NCBI GenBank assembly: GCA_963971425.1 | Contig: OZ020516.1 | Span: 33,654,199 to 33,718,198 of the forward strand | Reading direction: 5' to 3' | Length of the DNA: 64,000 nt | From: Bryoerythrophyllum caledonicum | Taxonomy: Eukaryota > Streptophyta > Bryopsida > Pottiales > Pottiaceae | Shown: piece by piece, positions 1-10,796 of the stretch | Position numbering within the stretch: the stretch's first letter is position 1 | How the letters are laid out: every line of letters starts with the position of its first letter | Notes under the pieces: model-generated | Databases searched by the model: none | What the model was told of the DNA's origin: nothing | The model's input: only the letters and a program-made list of their open reading frames with translations | Program-made: the position numbers and the translations under genes

Positions 1-242
1 TCTAGATGAAAATTTGCAATAAACAATAGAGTTTTTTTGAAAGTCATGTTTTCCCAGGTGGCTGGCATGTGTCAAGGCAAAATGAGAGGGTGGAGCACGA
101 TGTGCGGACACTGTGTCTTTTTCAAAACACAAACTCAGTATGAGATCCATCATCGGAAATTTTGTAGGGTGAGAAAATCTCACCCTGCATAGTTCCTAGA
201 CATAGGTTGGCATTCCTTGAATAGTACTATAGTATCCACAAG

Positions 243-337
243 TAATTCCCTGTCCGGTGGGCATGGTCTTAGTAGTGGAACGAACAGACACTTTATTCAC
301 ACCGGCCTCCTTCGAGGATTGGCGTTCTTCTTCTTCG
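243..337 (+). repeat. 5'-truncated SINE copy (TTC-tail family)
   Basis: Short copy of a dispersed element that ends in a (TTC)n tract. It is flanked by an 8-bp direct repeat TCCACAAG at 235-242 and 338-345, which fits a target-site duplication. The body (GTCCGGTGGGCATGGTCTTA, then a segment ending CACTTTATTCAC) recurs at 28.3, 34.5 and 36.6 kb, and a diverged full-length copy lies at 33.7-34.0 kb. The copy is truncated at its 5' end, as expected for target-primed reverse transcription. Confidence 0.7.
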
Positions 338-597
338 TCCACAAGCTCTACCTCAACTCCTAAGCCTAGACCCCACATTCACATGTGCATGATTTGTACA
401 ACCCCATATAGCCTCCTCCTTTCATTATTTGCACTCTAAATTCAACCGGACATCCTTGGTCACTCAAACTTTTAGATTTCTCAATTTCGGCACTGCACAT
501 CCATGCCAACAAATAAAATCCAGGATACAATATCTAATTCCGGGTCGCCATGCCTAGTACTTTCAGGAAAACTCTAATCTTGCCCACACGTTCTGGC

Positions 598-604
598 TAT
601 ATAA
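598..604 (+). promoter_or_regulatory. TATA box of the VWA gene
   Basis: TATATAA lies 108 bp upstream of the ATG at 712, in a GC-poor stretch before a very GC-rich coding region. The position fits a core promoter with a 5' UTR of roughly 80 nt. No transcript evidence is available. Confidence 0.55.
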
Positions 605-711
605 CAGAGGATGAGCACGTCATCAGCAGATCGAAGGAGCAAGGTAGTGGCTAGGGAGTAGAGCGTTTGCAGAACAATTGTTGTATCTCTGTAATCTTTT
701 CCTTTCTCACC

Positions 712-2391
712 ATGTCCTTCAACGATGACGAGCCAATCGTTACTCCTCCTAATGCAGGTTCAGAAACTCAACCCAATTTTGCAGATGATTCTTTTTCGTA
801 TATGCAAATTTGCTAGTATTGAAGCAAGAACGAGAGAATTATACTGAATGGAGCATGTGTTGATTTGTTGCAATGGCCGTGAGATGCAGGGCCTCGGCCG
901 ACGCCGATCGTGCCCGGGAGAGTGCAGCTGGTGATCAAGAACAACAACAAGGCGCCACTCGGGGAGAACAACCAGAAGTTGCTGCTGGAGCTCACCGGCG
1001 GCGACAACACCGGCGACCGCTCCGGCCTGGACCTGGTGGCCGTGCTCGACGTCAGCACCAGCATGGCGGTCGACAAGCTCGACAAGATGAAGACCGCTAT
1101 GCAGTTCGTCATCAAGAAGCTCAGCCCCATCGACCGTCTCTCCATCGTCACGTTCTCCACCGCCGCCGCCAGGCTCTGCCCGCTGCGCCAGATCACCGAG
1201 GCCTCGCAGCTGGATCTGCTGGGGCACATCGGCGGCCTCAAGGCCGACGGCAACACCAACATCGCCGACGGCCTCCGCACCGGGCTGAAGGTCCTCGCCG
1301 ACCGCAAGCTCAGCGGCGGCCGTGTCTTCGGCGTCATGCTCATGTCCGACGGCGAGCAGAACATAGGCGACGCTGGCCAGGTCGTCATCGGCAATGTGCC
1401 CGTCTACACCTTTGGTTTCGGCGCGGGCTACGACCCCAAGGTGCTCAACGTGGTCGCCAAAAACAGTGCGGGAGGGACGTTCTCCCCCATCAACGACATC
1501 GACAACCTCAGTAAGGCCTTCTCCCAGTGCCTCGCCGGCCTGCTCACCGTCGTGGTGCAGGACCTCACGTTGAAGGTGGCGCGCGTCTTGGACGAGTCGA
1601 CGGTTCAGAAGGTAACCGCCGGGAGCTACCCGCAGAAGCCGGACGCCGGCTCGGTCACCGTCACCTTCGGCGACCTGTACAGCAAGGAGGTGCGCAAGGT
1701 CATCGTCGACCTCCTCCTCCCCTCCATCGAGAGGGAGCGCGGCGCTGACATCCTCGACGTCTCGTACTCATACACCACCGGTGGGAAGCCGTTTGGTGCG
1801 CCTCCCGCGACGGTGACCGTGCGGCGCACCGGCACGGCCGCCCCGGAGAATGACCAGCCGGCGCCGGAGGTGCAGACGGAGGAGGCCCGTCTGAAGACGG
1901 TGACGATGATTAAGGCGGCGAGGACCATGGCGGACGGAAAGAACCTAGGGGACGCCCGGGATAAGCTGGTGGAGGCCCAGAACGCGCTGGAGGACGTGGA
2001 GGAGCAGTCGAGCCCGCTGTTGGACATGCTCAGGACGGAGCTGCAACAGCTGCTGAAGCTGATGAAGTCGGAGGACGTGTACGAGAAGCAGGGCCGCCCC
2101 TACGCGCTCTCGTCAGAGACGTCGCACGACCGGCAGCGGTTCGCGGCGAGGGGCGACATTGAGAGCCTGCGGCTCTTCGCGACGCCGCGCATGGACACGT
2201 ACCTGGAGCAGGCCAAGAGGTTCGACGAGAACCCGAAGGCACCGCTGCCGTCGGTGGACGAGGACGTCAAGGAGGAGGCCGCCGCCAACCCCCTGGGGCC
2301 CTTCGCCGGACCCATCAACTTCTACATCCAGGCCGCCATCCAGGCTCTGCAGGCCATCGAGAAGCTCTTCAACAACGGAGGCAAGCCGTGA
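712..2391 (+). CDS. VWA-domain protein, WAV3-like without RING finger
   Basis: CDS join(712..757,890..2391), 515 aa. Exon 1 encodes the start MSFNDDEP, a motif known before the VWA domain in plant WAV3-type proteins. The intron is 132 bp and the phase-1 join restores a continuous frame, so the true start is 712 and not the in-frame GTG at 910. A von Willebrand A domain covers about residues 45-225, with a MIDAS motif DVSTS (DxSxS) and a later SDGEQN strand end. A Vwaint-like segment follows, then a helical C-terminus with the family motifs ETSHDRQRF and LFATPRMDTYLEQA. Plant WAV3 paralogues are RING E3 ligases; here no Cys-rich RING is present, so ligase activity is not expected and metal-dependent protein binding is more likely. 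The coding exon is far more GC-rich than its surroundings. Confidence 0.88.
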
Positions 2392-2773
2392 TCCATCCAT
2401 CCACTCATCCATTGGATACGACTACACTCTAATTGAGAATTGGTGTAAACACACTAATTAATTTTTAAATGAAGGTTTTTACTATGATCACAACTGTTGA
2501 TACTATTCAACGAGGGGGAATCATTGTAAACATCGTTGATAAAACATTCATCACAATTAAATACTTATTAACATTTTAGATCATTTACTGTGCCTTACTA
2601 ATTCTCAATTTTAGTGTACTGATCACGCTCTTTCATGGGCATATCCATCTCTGAATAATTTGGCCCTTTTGCAGGTGAATAACATGTATATTGTGATTTC
2701 ATGCGTTAGAACCTTGTGCATATCTATCTTGTGCAAGCAATCTCATTTCACCTAGCTTCAATGCAACCGAAGA

Positions 2774-5700
2774 TTAGCCAGCACATGCGAGCTGCGAAGG
2801 TACAATTCCACCATAACATGTCTCACTATACTGTGATTTATTTTCGCTCCAACGGCCATGCACTCCCAAGCGCAGCAATGCAAAGACATGTCCGTCTTCG
2901 GAAGAACTAGCTTCCTTCACCAGCTCCAGAAAATTTGCACGTGTGGCCTCATGCGCCTCAAGTGTCTTGAGTCGACCTTGAAAATGCTCACGTAGACGCA
3001 TGAGCTCTGTCCCTGTTCCAGGAATAAGGTCATTGGCCTCAGCATAGGCAGGGTTTCCGACGGCCAAGATACACTCTTGTCTCAATGGGAAGCTCTGGAG
3101 GACATGTTCGCGCCGGGCACAGTGCTGCAGAACTCGCAAGGAGGGAGCAATCGAGATTGTGTGTAGTTCGAAAAGATATTTCTTGGTCTTCTTGTCTCGA
3201 AGTAAAGCAAATGGCACCCTGTATAGCATCTGCAAGCACATTCAGCATCGCATCTCATATCAGATTCTCTCTAGAGGTAATTTAGCGTGCTGATATGACG
3301 TCTTTGTTAACCTACTAGGCTCACATGACACCGAAAATTGAGAAGGTTTTCGTTGTTAGCCCATGGTATTATTTGATTCCAGGCCAACAGGATCGAAACA
3401 ACATCACGTACCTTGTCCGGCACAAAGATTAATGGGGCAGCGGGGTCCCGAAGATAATGTGCATATCGATTCCAGATGGGTCTGATGAGTATATCATACA
3501 ATTTCTCAAGAATAGCGTTCAGCTTCGCCACAACGCACTTGTTGTTAGACTTTTGCTGCCGAGGAATTATTTTGTAAAAGACGTATAACAATTTATTCAA
3601 CGTCTTAGGAACAGCCAATTTCTCCAGGTCTTCTTCTGGCATGTTCATCAAGTCCTCGTCTGCCAAGTCATCACCTGCCAGTGTCTGCAAGTTCTCCAAG
3701 TCTTCATTTGCAAACTGAAATGCTTCTTGGCAGTGAATACCCTCACGTCGCCCATCGACACCATTGCCCTGTGCAACAGTGCAAGCAACAGTCATGTAAG
3801 GTTTATAGTACTCAATCAGTCGACAGTAGACAGCATGGCATGTCTGTCACTCCAATATACCAATTCATTCGAAATTGTTTCCTTAGGCATCCAGGAACAG
3901 TCAGGAAAATAATTATTTGAACTTAAATACCTCTATTACAAATGTCACACATAAACCTCCCAGGTTCACATACTCGACAAACAAAGGCTTCGACTCTGGT
4001 ACGCAAGCCATCCGGCACGACGAAAGAATATCCTTCAAAGCGGCCTGTGAGGCAACGAAAGACACACATCCGTCAGTTATGATCGACTGAATTTTCTGCT
4101 GGGGGTATGACTACAATTTAGATAGAAGCCTCAAATTTCAACTTGGCATAAATGTTTGCGACCTTGCCACCTTACGAGATGATCACCACAGATGAAACAC
4201 GAAAGAAATTTCACAACGTCATTTGCATTATTGGCAAGTTTTCTCTTCGCTTGAAGATGGTTAAAAACGTAACTGGAGCTTATGTTAAGTGGTAGGACAG
4301 TCGTCTACCTGTTCATCCCTGTCAAACCTGATCAACTCCTCTTTCAACGAATGATTCGAATCTCCATGCTTGATCATACTATACCAAGGTCCAAGCTGAC
4401 TCAAAAGAGAACGGGTGCGACCTCTCTCTACCCAAACCAATGCGCTTAACATGAAGGCCATGCAGGCTGCATGAGCACTTTCACTGATATTTACCGGGGC
4501 ATCTGGTTGATTTAATGTCGTGACATCGTGGTTTTCCAGGCAGAGCTCCCAGCAGAAATGATAAATCATAAGAAGATAAGATGTCAGGGTGTCATGACAA
4601 AATCTCTGCGACTCCAAGAGCTGCATCCATTGATGCCTCGCTCGAAAACCCCTGCGTCCAATTGTGTAGCAAATCGGAGTAGATGTCAACGGACCGCTTC
4701 AAGAGACGACATGCCTTTAGCATTGCCGGTAGTTCACGCTTGTGTTCACCCACATCGCAAGGATCTCTCAGACAAGAGATCACCACTTGGACGCAAGCCG
4801 GCGCTGGCGATGGGAATTGCAAATTGAGTTCTGCACATCAAGGACACAGACCATATTCACTGGATTAACACAAGCTTCCAGTAGAAACTAGCATGATATT
4901 TCTCGGTGGTTGCTGTGTATACTCTGATGAGCAGACTTGATATGCTCTCGACAAAATCATGTTTAAAATTGAGTGTTAACCGTTGCCGAATCATCAGTGG
5001 ATCATCTGTTATCTGTAAGAATGTTAGGACCTTATGAGTTCAGTGTATAAACTATTACGCACGACATGTGTTATCGAATTCTAATTTCAGTGCGAGAAGA
5101 AACTGTCCAATAAGTTGTAGGTTGAATACCTTCTTTGCACCAGAGCTTCAAAGAAGAAGCTTCACTACCCTCAACAGATTCATCCATTACCGGGACCCCA
5201 TACGCCAGAGGTTTCCGTCTGTGTTGTTTCGGCAATCTAGTCAGGGCATAGAATCCACTGATAATTCCAAAGTGCTGCAAAACTGAGGCAGTTAATTGGC
5301 GATCACCCATATCTTCGCTCACATCAAGGAGAAAGTTCTGCATCTTATAGAAAGACTCCCATGGTGTATGTTCAGGTTGTTGTCTGGATTGGAGCAACTC
5401 TAAAAACCAACGCAACGTGCGGGCTTCAGACCTGCGAGTTTCTGGATCAAGATGCTTGAACTTCTGTACAGCTTCACTGTACCTGCACAACATACACCAT
5501 TCGGCTCAATGAAACACAATGTTGGTTCTCAACTCGTCGGCATCAATAACGAAAAATGTGTATCAATGATAATGATGATCAGTGTCATCATCATCATCAT
5601 CATCATAATCATAATCAAACTAAATGTATGTTTGATCGCAGATTTGGTGACGTACCTCTCTTCCAGTGCTAAAAGTACTATGTCACTCAGCTGCTTTTGA

Positions 5701-6802
5701 AAGCCGGACAGCCCTGAAAGTTGGTCGGAAAGGTACTTTTCGGGATCAGGTTCCAAAGCTTCTCTAACCAAGTTCTCTTCTTGCTGAGAGTTTTCTGCAA
5801 TTTCTGTAAGGTAGCTTTCTTGTCCGGTGGCCTTGTAGAGGCGTCGGAGAACCACACCCATGCGCCGAAGTTTTTTCTCAGGAGTTAAAGTGTGGAATTT
5901 AATCAGCTGATTAAACCTTGTCGGATACATCATACTATTGCTCATACCTTCAAACTTTCCTTTGGCACGATCAAGCAATTCCCTTGCTCGCGTGCGATTT
6001 CCTAGATCGATGAGGTGCTCGGCCGTGATTATATGCCATTCAGTAAATGGTTGCAACAAGAACTCAACCGTCTCAGAATGCACAAAAAACTCGTCGAGAG
6101 TTCGCAGAGTTCCTCGCCCCACTTCGCACGACATGCCACGGCACCCAGGTCGCCGACACGATCAGGTAGCATGTCCATCTCACGTTCGATCAGGGTCCCA
6201 GTGACTCCTCTCAGAGGGCCGAGAACCCACTGGTACAGCAATTTCATTGCATCTTCGGCCTTATCTTCGCCTAAAATGAAAACTTCCCAGAGATCAAACA
6301 CACCGTCATTGCAAGAATCTGTGTTGAACCAGTTCCACTTGCTCGAGAGACTTGAGACCCGATCAGTCAGACGAGACATGTCACCACTCCCCGATCCTGT
6401 GTCCTTGAACTTCTCTAACGCAATGCCCGAGATGAAAAGGAAACATCTGAAGGAGATAACTGTCGCAACGTATGAACAAGTCGCTATCGCTTTCTGACCG
6501 ATCAAGCTGTCGAAAGAAACTCTTTCAGAGCCTTCAAAGTGGTGACATACCAAGCTAAGCTTCAGATGATCTAGCTTACCCTCACCGTCAGATCCTTCAG
6601 ACTATTTCAACGTCTCGCAGCTATTATCGAACCAATCCAATGTTTCACAGAACCACCGGAACAAGTACCCTAACTCATGTGAGTCACCACTAGATTGAGA
6701 TCGATCCGTTGTCGATTCAAGCTTTTCCCAGATGTCTTCAGATTTCGGAAACGCCGATCTATGGGCCTCAATCAGGTCAGGAACATCCTGAAGACTCGCC
6801 AT
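2774..6802 (-). pseudogene. Decayed CHAT-domain/TPR protein gene
   Basis: Several minus-strand exons read as a plant CHAT (caspase HetF-associated with TPRs) protein. N-terminal exon 6802 to about 6030; helical-repeat exons near 5645-6134, 5070-5480, 4285-4820 and 3960-4110; then a CHAT segment at 3410-3795 (motif PLIFVPDK) and 2887-3234 (motifs VPFALLRD, TISIAPSL, ILAVGNPAY, and GVHGRW in place of the catalytic His motif). Lesions: an in-frame TAG at 6602-6604 with the same frame open on both sides; a frame change near 6090-6130 with no room for an intron; another frame change near 4590-4640. The frame ends about 24 codons after the His motif, so the catalytic Cys block is missing. CHAT proteins are predicted caspase-like cysteine proteases; this copy cannot be active as read. 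It could be a misassembled functional gene, but four separate defects favour decay. Confidence 0.7.
5568..5612. repeat. (TCA)n-like microsatellite
   Basis: A run of TCATCA units with interspersed AATCA inside the CHAT pseudogene, just after the donor that follows its LEER-encoding exon. It lies in what should be an intron. Confidence 0.8.
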
Positions 6803-7246
6803 CTGAAGACTTGAATTGCCCTAAATGATCATCTGGAAGATGAAGTCTGACATCTGCTGCGGAAGAACAATCACCGAATCCTTTAAAGCTCTAAGATCCT
6901 AGCAGGAAGTGACCACAAAGTATGATCATCAACGGACTCGTAGACACTGAAAGAACGAATTAAACATTACAAGAGTGAGGTGGGTGTAATCAAAATAAAG
7001 GTCCAAAATGCAAGAGTGAGAGAGCAAACTAGACAAGGGAGAAGAAAACCAAGGGCCCTACCAGAAACACAATAAAGTATGGACTCAACCGAATCACCCC
7101 TTCTTCTTGTGCTCAACTTCAGCTAAAGATGATCTACAGTTTAAATCAAATGAAGAAAACAACTCAATTATCCAGATTCGCCACCATCAGGAGGAGACGG
7201 TTTATCCAGCTAATGAAGGTTATGAAGTAGTACACACAATTGACAT
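6803..7246. other. No gene recognised (5' side of CHAT relic)
   Basis: AT-rich sequence with scattered stops on all frames. It probably holds the former 5' region of the CHAT gene; a CTTCAG immediately before the ATG at 6802 could be a splice acceptor for a lost upstream exon. Confidence 0.4.
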
Positions 7247-7651
7247 CTAAGGTTGGATGACCTATAACCACCAACTTAAGCTTGCTGACCTATTTATAGC
7301 GTTTGTGTACGTGGTAAGACATTTTTTGGGAATTCAAAATAGGATTTCATGAATATTGCAATTGTCGTGACCATTTATTTCTTCATATTGAAATTGCTAC
7401 AATTTTTCAAAGTGGATAGTAAGCCGTGACCCATTCCTCGACATACACAACTCTCTATTTCCACACTAAGTTGTACCAATAACCACTTCTGCATTGACTA
7501 AAAACCGGCAGCTTTGAACCAATCATGAACTGACACCCAATCATAAATGACTTCCTAAAATTTCAAAAATGGGGTGGGTCTGTGGTGGTTTTGGTACTCT
7601 TTAGCGTCTCCATTATGGAGTTCGTGATGGTTATAGGTCATCCAACCTTAG
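7247..7651. mobile_element. MITE-like inverted-repeat element, 405 bp
   Basis: The terminal arms 7247-7273 and 7625-7651 (CTAAGGTTGGATGACC...) are inverted copies matching at 26 of 27 positions. The interior has no coding capacity. No clear target duplication is visible, so the superfamily is unassigned. Confidence 0.65.
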
Positions 7652-7912
7652 AAACACTAAGCAAAGTTTGGAGAAAACTCAACTGGACGACGATTGTAGC
7701 TGCGTGTGGTCGGATCCCCTTCTCACTGGCCAGCCTTTACTTATACCCTCAATTAGACACCTTCCTAGTGCCTTCTCAAGCGTTCAATCCACATGAGCCT
7801 CATGGCCGCCCCTAAGACTTTGCCACCACCCACTTGACTTTCCCAACACCCTTTTGATATGACTTGGTCAAGGAAAGTGGGTTGGACTTCTCTTTGGACT
7901 TTGCCATGCCCA

Positions 7913-7960
7913 GGGTTCAGTAAGTTTAGGGTTTAGGGGTTTAGGGTTTACGTTTAGGAG
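7913..7960 (+). repeat. Interstitial telomere-like tract (TTTAGGG)
   Basis: Degenerate tandem TTTAGGG/TTTAGGGG units between two short CAGTAAG/CAGTTCA stretches. This is the plant telomere repeat, too short for a chromosome end, so it is an interstitial patch or a break-repair scar. Confidence 0.65.
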
Positions 7961-8270
7961 GAGCAGTTCAGTTCAAGAAGTTCAAGAAATAATCCTTAAA
8001 CGATCTCCGGCTCCTGCAATACACTCTTTATGCATCCGGAAAACTCTTCCAACACAATGAAGACCTCACAACGCAATTTTCCTCAAATTATACCTCTATA
8101 AAACATCCCTCTTTCAGCTAAAAACGCATGGTCCTTCTCCAGAGTCTCAGCGAACGGACGCCATTGAAGTAAACCTTAAGAAATGCCGTAGAAACGAATA
8201 GTTCTTTAAGCGAAGCACGACTGAAACGCTCTCGCTAAGTATCCATGAAAAAATCGCTTAAAACTGAATC

Positions 8271-8335
8271 GCATAAAATTCACTTCAGTTCTCATATAAA
8301 ATTCACTTCAGTTCTCACATAAAATTCACTTGAGT
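8271..8335 (+). repeat. Three tandem 23-24 bp repeats
   Basis: The unit ATAAAATTCACTTCAGTTCT is repeated almost exactly three times. No gene is recognised in the surrounding 7.7-9.2 kb. Confidence 0.8.
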
Positions 8336-9243
8336 GAGTTCCTCCATTCATCAACGCCTGGACCAACGGCCAGAGATGGGGCTCATCCTCTGGGATCTCC
8401 ATTATGGGGCGGGCTTCACATGGTGGAGTTGCTCTAAGTCTTGTAAGATGAATTTTCTCATGCTTATTCAAGATGGTAATTATGTATATTCATTATGTGG
8501 AAAAAATTTCCACAATAAATTTTTTGTTGCAAAGAATTTAAGAAGTTAAATGACCTATCCACATATTCGTACGCGATTATTTTGAGGTTGTTGTCCGGTT
8601 GATTCTTTTGAGATATTTATCTAAAAATTATATGGGATCCTGGCGAGGTCTGCCCGGCCTTCTATTCACCCTTTCTTCTTTGCAGTAAAGGCTCTCTTTA
8701 ATTGTGTCAAAAAATAAAATAAAAAAATTATATGGGACCTTTGTATGTGGTGCCACTCACAAAGGGCCCCTTGTTTCTTTGGAAGCAATATATTTTTGGG
8801 AAACAAAAAAATGTAAATCTGAACTATTCACATGGATAGCTCTGTTGCTAGATAAGAGATACAAAATTGAGTTATTTGATCTGATTGTTCTAACTTTAAA
8901 TTTGGGTGTGCTCTTACTTCATCAGGAGAAATGAAGATAGAAGTTTGAACCTTTGCAATGCCCAATCAATGTAAAATTAGGTTCTCAAATCAAGGTGTAA
9001 AATCTATGTATCAAAGCAAAGATGCAAGCTCCATCATCTTTAAGTTATCTCAATTATTGTATAAGAAAGACACATATGAGACTTGGTTGCATTTGACTAA
9101 CAAATAATTCAATACCGTACAAAAAAAATTACAAAACTTTGGAATATCTAGTGCTTTAAAGATTATGTAGTCTTAATAAGCATAACGATAAAAAAGCAAT
9201 TTCCCAAAATTTGGACACACTCCAAGTTCGCTTGGTTATTTAA

Positions 9244-10171
9244 CCCCTAAAGGACCAAAGTCTCTTTCGGAGGGACTTTCTGATTTTGGGCAGGTTCCTA
9301 AAATTCGAAAAAAAATCCTTTTTCTCTGAATTTTTTTATTCTAGATTTCCTTTGATAAGAGCTTCGTGGACATATTTTTATTTTATTTTTTGGATTTGTG
9401 GTTTGAAAGTTAGTACCACTTAAAGCCAAAAGTGGGGACACCAGGCACCTCCAAATTTTTTGACAAAAGTTTCTATTGACATTGAGATTTTTCACACATA
9501 TAAAGAATATTTCCTTTTTTGGAAATTTTCAAAAAAAATTCTTGTCATTACTATAAAAAGGAATTTTATTCCAAGTCAAACATTTTCACACATTGTCGGG
9601 CAAAGGGGGAAAAAAACTTCATCTTTTCTACATAAAACCTAGAGATCTTCATATTTTTCACTTTTTATTTTTTCAACAACAATATGTGGTGAAAAACTTC
9701 TTATTGACCATTTGGATTATCATTTGAATACATACGTAGTTCACAAAAAAATAAAACGTGAAATGGCAATTTTTGAACCTCCACTCCTTGCACACTTGTT
9801 TTGAATATGCTACACCCCTTTTTTCCCTCTAAAATTTGGTGTGTCGGGAAAAAACATCATGCTTAAGACAATGGTAAAAGATTTAGACCTTGTACAATGC
9901 AAAAATTTGATACAAAGTGAAGTCAAAGTCTGCTAATCTACTCAACGCATGGAAGAAAATGTACCATTGTTTTGACTTTAAACACTAAAATCTATCAACT
10001 TGTGCGGTGGATTGCAACCAAAATTTAATGGCATGTTTATATAGAAGTCTATTTTAAGATCTTACGGTTGAAAATCCAAAATTCACTTTATAATGTGATT
10101 TTCATGTCTCTTTTTGGCAGTGGCAGTTTTGGACTGGTTTTAGAGCGAAAGTGGTCGTGGTCCTTTAGGGG
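9244..10171 (+). mobile_element. piggyBac-type MITE, copy A (928 bp)
   Basis: The element starts CCCCTAAAGGACCA and ends with its inverse TGGTCCTTTAGGGG. It is flanked directly by TTAA on both sides (9240-9243, 10172-10175). TTAA duplication plus a terminus starting CCC is the known signature of the piggyBac superfamily. There is no transposase ORF, so it is non-autonomous. Copies B, C and D share its interior; A and D are in the same orientation. Confidence 0.8.
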
Positions 10172-10251
10172 TTAAAAAACCGCCTTCCTCGTAGATAACA
10201 AGGGAAGAAAATATGGCCATCCATCTGAAATCTACACCACACCTAGATAAA

Positions 10252-10466
10252 GTAGGACAACCCAAAACCGAACGACGACCCAATATTCCTCTTTTCTATA
10301 CTCATCCTATATGCCAGGGAACAAATGTAGCCTATCTTTTCATAAAATATGCATCGACCAATAAATTATAAGCAATGTGATGACCGGCTAAGATTCCTCC
10401 GTGAAATCTAGGAAGGGTCTAGAAGGGAGCGGTATTGGGTCCCCCATCGGTTTTGGGTTGTCCTAC
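10252..10466. mobile_element. MITE, 215 bp, termini GTAGGACAACCC
   Basis: The left arm GTAGGACAACCCAAAACCGA and its inverse at the right end are near-perfect, and both continue into GACCCAATA. The interior is homologous to 45.28-45.42 kb, where the left terminus has been tandemly amplified. It lies 330 bp upstream of the SOUL gene start, so it may overlap that promoter. Confidence 0.75.
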
Positions 10467-10548
10467 CTCAGTGCCACTTTTTATTTTATGCGTGAGGCCA
10501 GAATTCAAGCCCGTCCAACGACCCTTCATGTGGTCACTACTCCTCCAC

Positions 10549-10680
10549 CAGTCACCCAGTATCACCCAGGCACAAACCCAGGCATCTCCCCAAGCATCAC
10601 CACAGTATCGCCGCAGTATCGACGTGGTATCACCGCAATATCACCTCAGTATCACCGCAATATCACCTCAGTATCAGGAG
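10549..10680 (+). repeat. TATCACC minisatellite upstream of SOUL gene
   Basis: Irregular then regular tandem units based on CAGTATCACC. The last part is a clean 22-bp higher-order repeat (CAATATCACCTCAGTATCAC...). It ends about 115 bp before the ATG at 10797, so it is probably 5' UTR or core promoter. Confidence 0.8.
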
Positions 10681-10796
10681 CATTGAAGCGAAGTGGGTTG
10701 TGTGTGTCTCCGGAGCAAACAATTCTGAAGAGGGATTGTGTTTCGGAGGAGCAGAGGAGGTGAAGGAGCTAGGATTTGGAAGGAATTGCGCGCACA

